A DNA stretch of 64,000 nucleotides. It comes from Bacillus sp. X1(2014). Lineage in GTDB: Bacteria; Bacillota; Bacilli; Bacillales_B; DSM-18226. The notes below the pieces were generated by a model. It had not been told where the DNA came from. It was given only the letters and a program-made list of their open reading frames with translations, and made no database searches. Location of the stretch: positions 62,001 to 126,000 of the forward strand of contig NZ_VEED01000011.1 in NCBI RefSeq assembly GCF_007678255.1, written 5' to 3'. A program made the position numbers and the translations under genes. This document shows positions 1 to 8,211 of this stretch, piece after piece (position 1 is the stretch's first letter; each line of letters opens with the position of its first letter).

Positions 1-1321
1 GTTCGTGAATTTCACCAATTAAGTCATCAATCTGCCCTTCAATTGGACGAACCTCAATTGTAGGGTCTAAGAGTCCTGTCGGGCGGATAATTTGTGAAAC
101 CATTTCCGGTGTATGTTCCAGCTCGTACGGTCCAGGTGTGGCCGAAACATAGATGATATTGTGGATATGCTTTTCGAACTCATCGAACATTAACGGCCGG
201 TTATCAAGCGCTGATGGCAGACGAAAGCCGTGATCGACAAGGACCTGTTTCCGTGCTTTATCGCCATTAAACATTCCCCTGACTTGCGGCAAAGTTACAT
301 GTGACTCGTCAATTACCATCAAAAAGTCTTTTGGAAAATAATCCAGCAGGGTATATGGAGTGGAGCCCGCTTCTCTTAAGGTTAAATGGCGAGAGTAGTT
401 TTCAATCCCTGAGCAAAAGCCCATTTCCCGCATCATTTCCAGATCATAGCGTGTCCTTTGTTCGAGCCGTTGGGCTTCGAGTAATTTATTGTCCTCGCGC
501 AGTTCTTCGAGGCGTACTTCTAGTTCTTTTTCAATATTTTCAATGGCTATTCTCAGCTTTTCTTCCCGTGTAACGAAGTGGGAGGCTGGGAAAATGGCGA
601 CATGCTCCCGTTCACCCATAATCTCTCCTGTGAGGGCATCAACCTCGCGAATCCGATCGATCTCATCACCAAAAAACTCAACACGAAGGCAATGCTCGTC
701 ACGAGAAGCAGGAAAAATCTCGACAACATCGCCACGGACGCGAAAGGTTCCCCGCTTGAAATCGATATCATTCCTGTCATATTGGATATCCACTAACCGA
801 CGTAACAGCTGATTACGCTCAACTTCCATTCCTGTTCGGAGCGATAACACCATTTCTCGATATTCCTCAGGAGAACCCAAACCATAAATACAGGAAACCG
901 AGGCAATCACAATTACATCTTTTCGTTCAAAGAGAGAAGATGTAGCTGAGTGGCGTAATTTATCTATTTCATCATTGATACTTGCATCTTTTTCAATGAA
1001 TGTATCCGTCTGTGGTACGTAAGCCTCTGGCTGAAAGTAGTCATAGTAACTGACAAAATATTCAACCGCATTATTTGGAAAAAATTCTTTAAACTCACTG
1101 TAGAGCTGTCCAGCAAGGGTTTTGTTATGAGCGATAATAAGCGTTGGCTTATTTACCTCTTTTATTACATTTGAAATCGTAAATGTTTTACCCGTACCTG
1201 TGGCACCAAGCAATGTCTGTTCTTTTTTATTATTCTTGATCCCGTCAACTAATTGACTGATCGCCTCCGGCTGGTCACCTTGGGGCGAGTATTTTGACAC
1301 TAATTCAAATTGATCCTTCAC
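1..1321 (-). CDS. uvrB: UvrABC excinuclease subunit B, N-terminal two thirds (gene runs off the window)
   Basis: UvrB is the damage-verification helicase-like subunit of nucleotide excision repair; it is loaded by UvrA and then recruits UvrC. The first about 440 residues are present, from [21 protein letters not shown] through the Walker A ATGTGKTF region to a segment reading [14 protein letters not shown], which lies near residue 420 of the usual 660. The C-terminal helicase half and UvrC/UvrA-binding tail lie outside the window. The start is GTG at 1319-1321, chosen because the family N-terminus begins there and a GGGAGGG ribosome site sits just upstream. A LexA-type box lies about 140 bp upstream at 1461-1474, so SOS control is likely. 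Confidence 0.97.
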   Translation of the reverse strand, partial: MKDQFELVSKYSPQGDQPEAISQLVDGIKNNKKEQTLLGATGTGKTFTISNVIKEVNKPTLIIAHNKTLAGQLYSEFKEFFPNNAVEYFVSYYDYFQPEAYVPQTDTFIEKDASINDEIDKLRHSATSSLFERKDVIVIASVSCIYGLGSPEEYREMVLSLRTGMEVERNQLLRRLVDIQYDRNDIDFKRGTFRVRGDVVEIFPASRDEHCLRVEFFGDEIDRIREVDALTGEIMGEREHVAIFPASHFVTREEKLRIAIENIEKELEVRLEELREDNKLLEAQRLEQRTRYDLEMMREMGFCSGIENYSRHLTLREAGSTPYTLLDYFPKDFLMVIDESHVTLPQVRGMFNGDKARKQVLVDHGFRLPSALDNRPLMFDEFEKHIHNIIYVSATPGPYELEHTPEMVSQIIRPTGLLDPTIEVRPIEGQIDDLIGEIHE

Positions 1322-1460
1322 GAAAAATTCCCTCCCGTAAAATCAATTACTTTTCAGCATATGTACCTTAATAATGGACCGGGATGGTGCTGGAAAGTGT
1401 ATCCTCTAAAATTCATATTAACATTCTACCACATTCCCCTAAAAACAAACCAATAATATG

Positions 1461-1474
1461 CGAACGAATATTCG
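1461..1474 (-). promoter_or_regulatory. Candidate LexA (SOS) box upstream of uvrB
   Basis: Read on the minus strand the site is CGAATATTCGTTCG, a near-palindrome that differs from the Gram-positive SOS box CGAAC-N4-GTTCG at one half-site base. It lies between the csbA terminator and the uvrB start, upstream of a possible minus-strand -10 element (TAGAAT, near 1420). uvrB is a classic LexA target in Bacillus, so position and sequence agree. Binding is inferred. Confidence 0.6.
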
Positions 1475-1480
1475 ATTTCA

Positions 1481-1514
1481 TTAAAAAAGCCTGCCATTTT
1501 ACTGACAGACTTTT
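1481..1514 (-). terminator. Terminator of csbA
   Basis: On the minus strand an 8-bp stem (AGTCTGTC with GGCAGGCT, including G-U pairs) is followed by a run of T. It separates csbA from uvrB, so uvrB probably has its own promoter here. Confidence 0.65.
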
Positions 1515-1528
1515 AATAGTTTCAATTC

Positions 1529-1768
1529 TTAGGTCTTCTTCAATGCCTTCTGCTTCATTTTTTCAGCCATCCAAAAACCGGCAGTTAACGAGAATGCATC
1601 CACTACGATTAACATAAATGTGTTGGTATAACCTTTATATACCGAAGTGGCAATTAGAGCCACGGTCAAGATGAGCCCAATCACTCGGTTGTAGGTGACC
1701 CGTGTAAAAAGCAAGACGAGCAGCCCTGGAAGAATAAGCGCTGAGAAATATCGAATAACCGTTTCCAA
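1529..1768 (-). CDS. csbA: CsbA family small membrane protein (DUF2198)
   Basis: A small integral membrane protein of about 79 residues with three hydrophobic segments, matching CsbA, a SigB-controlled protein of unknown role encoded next to uvrB in B. subtilis. The core LPGLLVLLFTRVTYNR aligns with the B. subtilis LP-ILVLLFSRV-YN segment. An in-frame GTG exists at 1775-1777, but it overlaps the ribosome site. I prefer the TTG at 1766-1768, which has GAGGTG at normal spacing and gives an N-terminus the same length as the family. The function is unknown; the assignment rests on sequence and synteny. Confidence 0.85.
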   Translation of the reverse strand: METVIRYFSALILPGLLVLLFTRVTYNRVIGLILTVALIATSVYKGYTNTFMLIVVDAFSLTAGFWMAEKMKQKALKKT

Positions 1769-1864
1769 TGAGTACACCTCATTTAATTCATACTATTTAT
1801 TTATTCTAGAAATTTATTCACAAAATTGCAACAAAAAGGATAGATGGAACTGCCATTCCAAAGC

Positions 1865-3316
1865 TTATTTTTGCATACTAACATGCATTTTGCCTTCTTT
1901 TGGCTGAGTAAATAGACTAGTTACTACAAATCCAAAAAGTGAGAGTAGGATTGGGAAGACAACGGTGTGAAAACCAAATGGATTGGGATATAGCTGATCC
2001 AATAAAATGTACGATCCCATCCCTAAAATCATCGAAGTGATGGCTCCGTATTTATTGCCCCTGCTCCAATATAAGCCTAAAACCACCGGCCAAATAAAGA
2101 CCGACTCAAGTCCTCCAAAAGAAAACAGATTCAACCAAACAATCAAATCTGGCGGGCTTAAGGAGAACAATATGACAATAATTCCGATAATCGCAGTTAC
2201 GCTAAAACTAACCTTTTTCACAAGATCGTTCCCTGCATCCGGCTTGATGTAATTTAAATAGACATCTTTTACTAAAGCAGAGCTAACGAGAATCAATAAA
2301 GCGTCCACAGTCGACATAATGGCAGCCATTGGTGCAGCCAGAACAATGCCTGCAGCATAGGGCGGCAGTACTTTCATCGATAACATCGGCATAACCGTAT
2401 CCCCAATTTTCACACCTGGCAGAACGGGTCTGGCGAACACGCCAATAAGATGCATTCCAAGCATGATAAAACCGACGACAATGGTTCCAATAATAATTGC
2501 ACTATGCATCGCCTTTGAATTTTTATATGACATAGCTCGGACGGCAATTTGCGGCAAGCCGACGACACCAATCCCTACCAAAATCCAAAAGGAGGAAACG
2601 AAGGTTGGTGTCAAACTCCGCTCTGCTCCAAAGGGACTGATTAAATTAGGATTTTCTGCGGCTAGATCTGAGATGATCCTTGGGATTCCTCCACCGGCTT
2701 TAATCGTAGCGATTAAAAGGATTAACGTTCCCCCAAACATTACGACACCTTGGATGGTATCTGTAATGGCAACCGCTCGAAAGCCGCCGACAATAACAAA
2801 GATGAGAACCGAAAAGGCAAAGATTAATAGAGCTGTCGTGTAGGGTAAGCCTGTTAAACTTTCTACCAAACGAGCTCCGCCAATCCATTGCGCGGTCATC
2901 GATGAAAATAGAAAAATGATAATGCTAGCTGCTGACATCAACACAACTGCTTTACTTTTGTACCGCTCTTTTAAAAAGTCAATCAAAGTGATTGCTTTGT
3001 ATTGACGAGAAATAATCGCAAACTTTTTGCCTAGGACCATTAATGTAAAATATCCAGTGGCTAATTGGGCCATGGCCAGGAGGACCCAGCCTAATCCTTG
3101 CGTATAAGCGATACCTGGACCACCGATGAAACTGCTGGCGCTGCCATAAGTTGCTACCATCGTCATCGCCAAGATGAAACCGCCCATTTGACGTTCTCCT
3201 AGAAAGTACTCCTCTAAGAATGAATGAGATTTAATAACAAATTTGTTTGACCACATGCCAACAGCAAAAATAATGAATAAGAAAATTAAAAGCGGAGTAA
3301 TGACGGCCCAATTCAT
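1865..3316 (-). CDS. panF: Sodium/pantothenate symporter
   Basis: A 483-residue solute:sodium symporter (SSS family) with about 13 hydrophobic segments. It is expected to import pantothenate with Na+ for coenzyme A synthesis. The N-terminal region (EEYFLGERQMGGF, followed by a GSASSFIGGPG loop near residue 60) and the conserved AAPMAAIMSTVDALLI helix near residue 330 are typical of PanF. Its start overlaps the stop of the upstream yhdT-type gene by 4 nt, so the two are translationally coupled. Other SSS substrates (proline, acetate) are possible, but the YhdT partner favours pantothenate. Confidence 0.9.
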   Translation of the reverse strand: MNWAVITPLLIFLFIIFAVGMWSNKFVIKSHSFLEEYFLGERQMGGFILAMTMVATYGSASSFIGGPGIAYTQGLGWVLLAMAQLATGYFTLMVLGKKFAIISRQYKAITLIDFLKERYKSKAVVLMSAASIIIFLFSSMTAQWIGGARLVESLTGLPYTTALLIFAFSVLIFVIVGGFRAVAITDTIQGVVMFGGTLILLIATIKAGGGIPRIISDLAAENPNLISPFGAERSLTPTFVSSFWILVGIGVVGLPQIAVRAMSYKNSKAMHSAIIIGTIVVGFIMLGMHLIGVFARPVLPGVKIGDTVMPMLSMKVLPPYAAGIVLAAPMAAIMSTVDALLILVSSALVKDVYLNYIKPDAGNDLVKKVSFSVTAIIGIIVILFSLSPPDLIVWLNLFSFGGLESVFIWPVVLGLYWSRGNKYGAITSMILGMGSYILLDQLYPNPFGFHTVVFPILLSLFGFVVTSLFTQPKEGKMHVSMQK

Positions 3317-3597
3317 TTGATTTCCCCCTCTTCCTCTTCAAAGGGAACATCCTTGAATAATACCTTTACCGAAAATATAACGAGAATAACCATTACAATA
3401 AAACCTACGATACAACTATAAAAAAACCATGCAGGTAAACCAAATATGTACGTGTAGTTTTCTACTTTGGTTGAACCGAGGCCATAAGCAAAGCCGTACC
3501 ACCAAATAAAATTAATTAAAACAAGGATTATTCCAATCACAGCTTCCCTGTGAGCAATTTTGAAACGCTTGTCCTGTGGATAACCACTTTTCTTCAT
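3313..3597 (-). CDS. yhdT: YhdT family small membrane protein (DUF997)
   Basis: A 94-residue protein with two transmembrane segments (about residues 18-40 and 55-80) and an acidic C-terminus EEEEGEIK. The family is encoded immediately upstream of panF in many bacteria, as here with a 4-nt overlap. It is thought to be an accessory part of the pantothenate symporter, but its role is not established. The ATG start is preceded by AGGAGG. The neighbourhood upstream is a degenerate repeat and the 52-bp tandem array. Confidence 0.85.
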   Translation of the reverse strand: MKKSGYPQDKRFKIAHREAVIGIILVLINFIWWYGFAYGLGSTKVENYTYIFGLPAWFFYSCIVGFIVMVILVIFSVKVLFKDVPFEEEEGEIK

Positions 3598-3699
3598 TGT
3601 CTTCCTCCTAGCTGAAAACTAACTCTGTCATATTCATGTTATTTTTAACTAATAAAGAAAAAATAACCAACCTAATCCTATCCGAAAAAGAAAAAATGA

Positions 3700-3759
3700 G
3701 CAATAAGAAAGGCGCAAGCGATAGTTTAACGACGCAGGCTGGAGGGCTCAAAAGCTATG
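3700..3759. repeat. Degenerate copy of the CGTTTAGCGGCGTATGG-type intergenic repeat
   Basis: The stretch GGCGCAAGCG followed by GTTTAACGACG and GGCTGGAGGGCTC resembles the left end of the repeats at 26237 and 29826 (GCGCAAGCGCCCGTTTAGCGG...GGACTGGAGCGCTC). It immediately precedes the 52-bp array. Confidence 0.5.
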
Positions 3760-4446
3760 ATGGACAAAACACAGTCTAGGGACAAGTAAGTACCCTTCGG
3801 AAGGGGGCCGATGGACAGAACTCGGTCAGGAAGCAAGGAAAATGTCCTTCGGAAGGGGGCCGATGGACAGAACTCGGTCAGGAAACAAGGAAAATGTCCT
3901 TCGGAAGGGGGCCGATGGACAGAACTTTGTCGGGAAGCAAGGAAAATGTCTTTCGGAAGGGGGCCGATGGACAAAACTCGGTCAGGAAGCAAGGAAAATG
4001 TTCTTCGGAAGGGGGCCGATGGACAGAACTTTGTCGGGAAGCAAGTAAAATGTCTTTCGGAAGGGGGCCGATGGACAAAACTTAGTCGGGAAGCAAGTAA
4101 AATGTCCTTCGAAAGGGCACCGATGGACAGAACTCTGTCGGGAAGCAAGTAAAATGTCCTTCGGAAGGGCACCGATGGACAGAACTCGGTCAGGAAGCAA
4201 GGAAAATGTCCTTCGGAAGGGGGCCGATGGACAGAACTCGGTCAGGAAGCAGGTAAAATGTCTTTCGGAAGGGGGCCGATGGACAGAACTCAGTCGGGAA
4301 GCACGGAAAATGTCCTTCGGAAGGGGGCCGATGGACAGAACTCGGTCAGGAAGCAAGTAAAATGTTCTTCGGAAGGGGGCCGATGGACAGAACTCGGTCA
4401 GGAAGCAAGGAAAATGTCCTTCGGAAGGGCACCGAAGGACAAAACA
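3760..4446. repeat. 52-bp tandem repeat array, about 13 units plus one divergent unit
   Basis: A motif beginning ATGGACAGAACT recurs at 3811, 3863, 3915 and then every 52 bp up to 4435, with a 51-bp divergent unit at 3760. Units differ by only a few bases (for example GGGGGCC or GGGCACC). Each carries TGTCC and GGACA arms flanking a CCTTCGGAAGG core, so each can fold into a hairpin. Because 52 is not a multiple of 3 and the unit lacks stops in several frames, overlapping open frames arise on both strands; none has a convincing ribosome site, and I do not call them genes. The array sits between the 3' end of czcD and the 5' side of yhdT. Confidence 0.95.
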
Positions 4447-4482
4447 TGATAGAGCAACACTATTGATTGGTATCAGGGATTC

Positions 4483-5409
4483 TTAGTTACAAGTTCCATG
4501 CGGGCTAGGGCAGCCGTTTGCTTCTTTTTCTACTTGGATGGTGCTGTGTTCGATGTGAAATTGGTCGTGCAGGATCTTTTGGGATTGCGAGAGGATTTCA
4601 TCATGAACACCGTTATCTAATATGGTAATATGGCAGCTCAAGACGGGATACCCAGAGGTAATTGTCCAAATGTGCAAATCATGGACCTCCTTCACCAATG
4701 GGATCCTTTTAAGTTCCTCTTTCACAAGGCTGATATCAATCTGTGATGGCGCACCCTCCATTAAGATATGAAATGAGTCCTTCATAACCCTGTACCCGCT
4801 TAGGAGAATCAAGGCAGCAACAATGACACTCGCGATTGGATCTGCTATTCCCCACCCGAAAAACATGATCAATAATGCGGCAACAATCGCGCCCACCGAT
4901 CCCAGCATATCTCCGAGAACATGCAAGAAAGCACTTCTGACATTCAAGTTTTCGTCCTTGTCACCCTTCATTAATATCCAAGCAGCGATAATATTAACGA
5001 GCAGCCCCGTTACAGAGATCATCAGCATTCCAGTACTTTGCACCTCTGGAGGATTGAAGAAGCGTTGAAAAGCCTCAAAAAAGATATAGATGGAAATAAC
5101 CACAAGAGTTAAGCCATTCAGGGCTGCAGCAATAATTTCAAATCGTTTGTAGCCATACGTTTTTTCTGGTGATACTTGTTTCTCTCCGAGCTTGATGGCA
5201 AAAAAGCTTAACCCAAGTGCGGCCGCGTCACTCAGCATATGTCCTGCATCTGACAAAAGCGCCAAACTGTTTGTTAACAGACCTCCAATTACTTCGACTA
5301 TCATAAAGGCTGCAATTAATAGGAAGGAACTCAATAATGCTTTTTTATTACTCGTATGCGAATGCCCGTGTGAATGTCCATGCGAATGGCCATGATGGTG
5401 ATGACCCAT
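4483..5409 (-). CDS. czcD: Cation diffusion facilitator, Zn/Cd/Co efflux
   Basis: A 308-residue CDF transporter that exports divalent metals (Zn2+, Cd2+, Co2+) in exchange for protons or K+. The N-terminus is a histidine-rich metal-binding stretch (HHHHGHSHGHSHGHSH, residues 3-18). Six membrane segments follow, with the metal-site motif SDAGHMLSD (D54, H57, D61) in the second and HVLGD in the fifth. A cytosolic C-terminal domain of about 85 residues completes the family architecture. ATG start with GGGGAGGA upstream. No ArsR-type regulator gene is adjacent, but two ArsR-like palindromes lie upstream (5568-5610). Confidence 0.93.
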   Translation of the reverse strand: MGHHHHGHSHGHSHGHSHTSNKKALLSSFLLIAAFMIVEVIGGLLTNSLALLSDAGHMLSDAAALGLSFFAIKLGEKQVSPEKTYGYKRFEIIAAALNGLTLVVISIYIFFEAFQRFFNPPEVQSTGMLMISVTGLLVNIIAAWILMKGDKDENLNVRSAFLHVLGDMLGSVGAIVAALLIMFFGWGIADPIASVIVAALILLSGYRVMKDSFHILMEGAPSQIDISLVKEELKRIPLVKEVHDLHIWTITSGYPVLSCHITILDNGVHDEILSQSQKILHDQFHIEHSTIQVEKEANGCPSPHGTCN

Positions 5410-5567
5410 GTTTATCCTCCCCGTGAGCTCTCTGATTAGAGTGGCTCATTTATTTATCTCTTTCTAAACCGAAAATATTACGATTAAGGCTATTGTTTTC
5501 TATTCTTAATATTTCGATACCTGCCTCTAAAACGGCCGGTAACGCAGCCCTAAGAGGCCGTCTTCAT

Positions 5568-5610
5568 TCAAATGTTCGTTTGATTATATGATATTCAAAT
5601 GGTGGTTTGA
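5568..5610. promoter_or_regulatory. Pair of TCAAA-N6-TTTGA palindromes upstream of czcD
   Basis: TCAAATGTTCGTTTGA (5568-5583) and TCAAATGGTGGTTTGA (5595-5610) are two imperfect palindromes with starts 27 bp apart in the czcD promoter region. Half-sites of this form are typical of ArsR/SmtB-family metal sensors, so they may be operators for a metal-responsive repressor encoded elsewhere. This is an inference from motif form and location. Confidence 0.45.
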
Positions 5611-5700
5611 CTGTCAATCTTTTTACACATTATTCATTCAAAAAGAAAGCGTTCATTCATTTGATTAATATTTTTAATTTTCCCACTATTAATCGAACTA

Positions 5701-5730
5701 TTGTATTCCATAATATTATAGCGTTATAAT
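5701..5730 (+). promoter_or_regulatory. Candidate SigA promoter of the amino acid ABC operon
   Basis: TTGTAT at 5701-5706 and a perfect TATAAT at 5725-5730 are separated by 18 bp and point toward the binding-protein gene about 65 bp downstream. Confidence 0.4.
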
Positions 5731-5796
5731 ATGTTAGAGTAATAATACGGTAACGTACTAAAGTAAATTAATAATAGATAAGGTGGTAGTTTGAAT

Positions 5797-6573
5797 ATGA
5801 AACGTATATCAACAATTGTTTTAGTAATATCAGCATTATTCTCCATCCTTACGGGTTGTTCTTCTAAGACATCTGAGGCAAAAGACGACACGTTGGTGAT
5901 TGGGATCGATGATAAATTTGCTCCAATGGGGTTCCGAGATGAAGATAACAAGATTGTTGGTTTTGATATTGATTATGCCAACGCAGCAGCAGAAAAAATG
6001 GGGAAAAAGGTAAAGTTCCAACCAATCGATTGGAGTACAAAAGAAGCGGAACTTAGCAGTGGAAGAATTGACCTTATTTGGAACGGATACACTATTACAG
6101 ATGAACGTAAAAAGAAAGTTCTTTTCACAAAACCATATTTAAAAAATGCCCAAGTGGTTGTGACCATGGCTGATTCAAAGTTATCTAAATTAGATGATTT
6201 AGCGGGTAAAGTAGTCGGCTTGCAAACACTATCTTCTGCATCTGATGCTTTAGATGCTTCACCAATCAAAGCGAAAATAAAGACAGTAACTGAGTTTGCG
6301 GATAATGTCCAGGCTTTAACCGATCTAAAGAGCGGCCGCTTGGATGCGGTAGTTATTGATGAAGTTGTCATTGATTATTACATGTCAAAAGAAAAAGAAG
6401 CCTTCAAGATTCTTGACGAATCACTAGCCCCTGAAGAATACGGTATTGGTGTAAAAAAAGGAAACGATGATTTACTGAAAAACCTGCAAAAAGCACTCGA
6501 CGAGATGAATGAGGATGGCACAGCCTCCCAAATTTCAGAAAAGTGGTTTGGCGAAAATAAGGTCTTAAACTAA
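5797..6573 (+). CDS. Polar amino acid ABC transporter, substrate-binding lipoprotein
   Basis: A 258-residue extracellular solute-binding protein (SBP_bac_3 family) anchored as a lipoprotein: a short signal peptide ends in the lipobox LTGC near residue 23. The mature part starts DDTLVIGIDDKFAPMGF and has the usual two-lobe pattern (GFDIDYANAAAEKMG; later LKSGRLDAVVIDEV). It is the first gene of a three-gene importer. A TTG in frame at 5791 is closer to the AGGTGG site, but the ATG at 5797 gives better spacing and starts MKRISTIV. The substrate cannot be set from sequence; glutamine, cystine or arginine-type amino acids are possible. Confidence 0.9.
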   Translation: MKRISTIVLVISALFSILTGCSSKTSEAKDDTLVIGIDDKFAPMGFRDEDNKIVGFDIDYANAAAEKMGKKVKFQPIDWSTKEAELSSGRIDLIWNGYTITDERKKKVLFTKPYLKNAQVVVTMADSKLSKLDDLAGKVVGLQTLSSASDALDASPIKAKIKTVTEFADNVQALTDLKSGRLDAVVIDEVVIDYYMSKEKEAFKILDESLAPEEYGIGVKKGNDDLLKNLQKALDEMNEDGTASQISEKWFGENKVLN

Positions 6574-6588
6574 TAATGAATATATAGC

Positions 6589-6622
6589 GAACAGGATTTC
6601 CACAGGGAACCCTGTTTTGCTT
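6589..6622 (+). terminator. Hairpin between binding protein and permease (attenuator)
   Basis: AACAGG pairs with CCTGTT, with an inner TTCC/GGAA pair, followed by a T-rich tract. Such intercistronic hairpins commonly let the binding protein be made in excess of the permease. The next gene's ribosome site follows directly. Confidence 0.55.
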
Positions 6623-6637
6623 TTGGAGGAACATCAA

Positions 6638-7297
6638 ATGTCTGTTGATTATCTAATTTCCATACTAAAACCTATGCTCGAAGGGGCACAGATGACCATC
6701 CTCTTGTTTTTGATTGCCATTGTTGTGTCCATTCCCCTCGGGTTTGTTTTAACTCTAGCTGTCGGCAGCCGTTTTAAACCACTCACCTTGCTTGCAGAGG
6801 GCTATATTTATGTCATGCGTGGAACACCGCTTCTACTCCAGTTGTTATTTATCTGTTTCGGGCTGCCGATGATTCCTGTGGTTGGTGAATATTTGGTTTT
6901 GGATCGCTTTGTGGCTGCCTGTATCGGTTTCATCTTGAACTATGCGGCTTATTTTGCTGAAATCTTCCGCGGTGGGCTGCTTGCGATTGATAAGGGGCAA
7001 TATGAAGCCTCACAAGTTCTCGGTTTAAATAAATGGCAGACCTTAACGAGGGTGATCCTGCCGCAAATGTTCCGGATTGCCCTTCCATCTGTTGCGAACG
7101 AATCCGTGACATTAGTGAAAGATACCGCCCTTCTTTATGCCGTTGCTGTACCGGAATTGCTGCACTTTGCGCAAACAGCGGTCAATCGTGACTTCACCAT
7201 TGTCCCTTTCTTTGTGGCAGGGGTTATTTATTTGATCATGACGCTCCTGTTAACTATGGTCTTTAAAGGGCTTGAAAAACGGTTCAAATTTGAATAA
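6638..7297 (+). CDS. Polar amino acid ABC transporter, permease
   Basis: A 219-residue HisM/GlnP-type membrane permease with five or so hydrophobic segments. The cytoplasmic EAA loop is clear (QYEASQVLGLNKWQTLTRVILPQ, about residues 125-147) and is the contact point for the ATPase. The N-terminal stretch YVMRGTPLLLQL is also family-typical. The ATG at 6638 is chosen over an upstream TTG because GGAGGA lies 7 nt before it. It forms one operon with the binding protein and the ATPase, which starts 15 nt downstream. Confidence 0.92.
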   Translation: MSVDYLISILKPMLEGAQMTILLFLIAIVVSIPLGFVLTLAVGSRFKPLTLLAEGYIYVMRGTPLLLQLLFICFGLPMIPVVGEYLVLDRFVAACIGFILNYAAYFAEIFRGGLLAIDKGQYEASQVLGLNKWQTLTRVILPQMFRIALPSVANESVTLVKDTALLYAVAVPELLHFAQTAVNRDFTIVPFFVAGVIYLIMTLLLTMVFKGLEKRFKFE

Positions 7298-7312
7298 GAA
7301 GGAGCGGTGAAG

Positions 7313-8059
7313 ATGCCTGTTATTGAAATATCTAACCTAAAAAAATCATATGGCAACTTAGATGTCTTAAAAAATATTACATTTGATGTTTATAAAAATG
7401 ATGTTGTTGCGGTAATCGGTCCATCTGGTTCAGGAAAAAGTACGATGCTCCGCAGTTTGGCCCAACTTGAAAAAATTGACGCCGGCAGTATTGTTGTTTC
7501 CGGAAAGCATTTAGCCAAAGATGGCCTCTACGCAAATCCACAAGAATTAAAAGAAATTAATGCAAAAATGGGGATGGTCTTTCAGCATTTCAACCTCTTT
7601 CCGCACCTTACCGTGAAAGAGAATTTGGAACTTGCCCCCAAAATGCTGAAGAAGGAATCGGCAGCTGCTATTCAAAAGAGAAGCACTGAGCTTCTTGAGA
7701 AAATTGGACTTTCTGACCGTGCCGCTGCCTATCCTGCAAAACTATCAGGCGGACAGAAACAACGAGTAGCCATCGCCCGGGCACTCATGCTAAATCCAGA
7801 AATTCTACTCTTTGATGAGCCGACTTCTGCCTTAGACCCAGAATTGACGGGTGAGGTGCTGAAAGTAATGAAGGATTTGGCGGAAGAACATATGACAATG
7901 ATTGTCGTAACCCACGAGATGGGCTTTGCCAAGGAAGTAGCAAACAGAGTTGTTTTTATGGACAACGGGGAGATTGTTGAATCCGGTTCCCCAGTCGAAT
8001 TGTTTACGAACCCTAAGAATGAACGAACGAAAGCCTTTTTAAAACGTAGTTTAAAGTGA
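7313..8059 (+). CDS. Polar amino acid ABC transporter, ATP-binding protein
   Basis: A 248-residue ABC ATPase that powers the importer. It has Walker [10 protein letters not shown], the Q-loop [13 protein letters not shown], signature LSGGQKQR and Walker [14 protein letters not shown], then the H-loop VVTHEM. These match the GlnQ/ArtP group. The ATG at 7313 has AAGGAG 8 nt upstream; an in-frame GTG at 7307 is too close. A strong bidirectional terminator follows the stop. Confidence 0.95.
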   Translation: MPVIEISNLKKSYGNLDVLKNITFDVYKNDVVAVIGPSGSGKSTMLRSLAQLEKIDAGSIVVSGKHLAKDGLYANPQELKEINAKMGMVFQHFNLFPHLTVKENLELAPKMLKKESAAAIQKRSTELLEKIGLSDRAAAYPAKLSGGQKQRVAIARALMLNPEILLFDEPTSALDPELTGEVLKVMKDLAEEHMTMIVVTHEMGFAKEVANRVVFMDNGEIVESGSPVELFTNPKNERTKAFLKRSLK

Positions 8060-8066
8060 TTAGAGC

Positions 8067-8105
8067 ACAAAAAACGGCTGATTTCTCAGCCGTTTTCTTA
8101 TTTTT
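8067..8105. terminator. Bidirectional terminator between the amino acid ABC operon and cydS
   Basis: AAAACGGCTGA and TCAGCCGTTTT form an 11-bp perfect stem around TTTC, with T runs on both strands. It serves the plus-strand importer operon and overlaps the stop codon of minus-strand cydS. Confidence 0.85.
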
Positions 8106-8199
8106 CCACTGAATCATCCTTTAGTGCCACCCAAAATGCCACGCCAATCGATGCAAACATGACCAGAAACGGGGCATAAAACAGCAAAAAATCATCCAT
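8098..8199 (-). CDS. cydS: CydS-like small subunit of cytochrome bd oxidase (33 aa)
   Basis: A 33-residue single-span peptide starting MDDFLLFYAPFLVMF and ending in a short charged tail (LKDDSVEK). It begins 12 nt after the cydB stop and is preceded by AAGGGGGG. CydS is the third subunit found in the Geobacillus bd oxidase structure; it lies against CydA and is encoded directly after cydB, as here. The FYAP-to-AFWV-LKD pattern matches that family from memory. It is too short for most automatic gene calls. The stop lies inside the downstream terminator. Confidence 0.8.
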   Translation of the reverse strand: MDDFLLFYAPFLVMFASIGVAFWVALKDDSVEK

Positions 8200-8211
8200 C
8201 ACATTCCCCCC

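Noticed and set aside
2007..2843. Plus-strand ORFs within panF (81 and 126 codons) and similar antisense ORFs elsewhere
   Set aside because: They are shadows of the well-supported minus-strand genes, without ribosome sites or recognisable domains.
3726..4449. Several overlapping ORFs of 60-148 codons on both strands in the 52-bp repeat array
   Set aside because: They arise because the repeat unit lacks stops in several frames; all repeat the same peptide out of phase, and none has a ribosome site.
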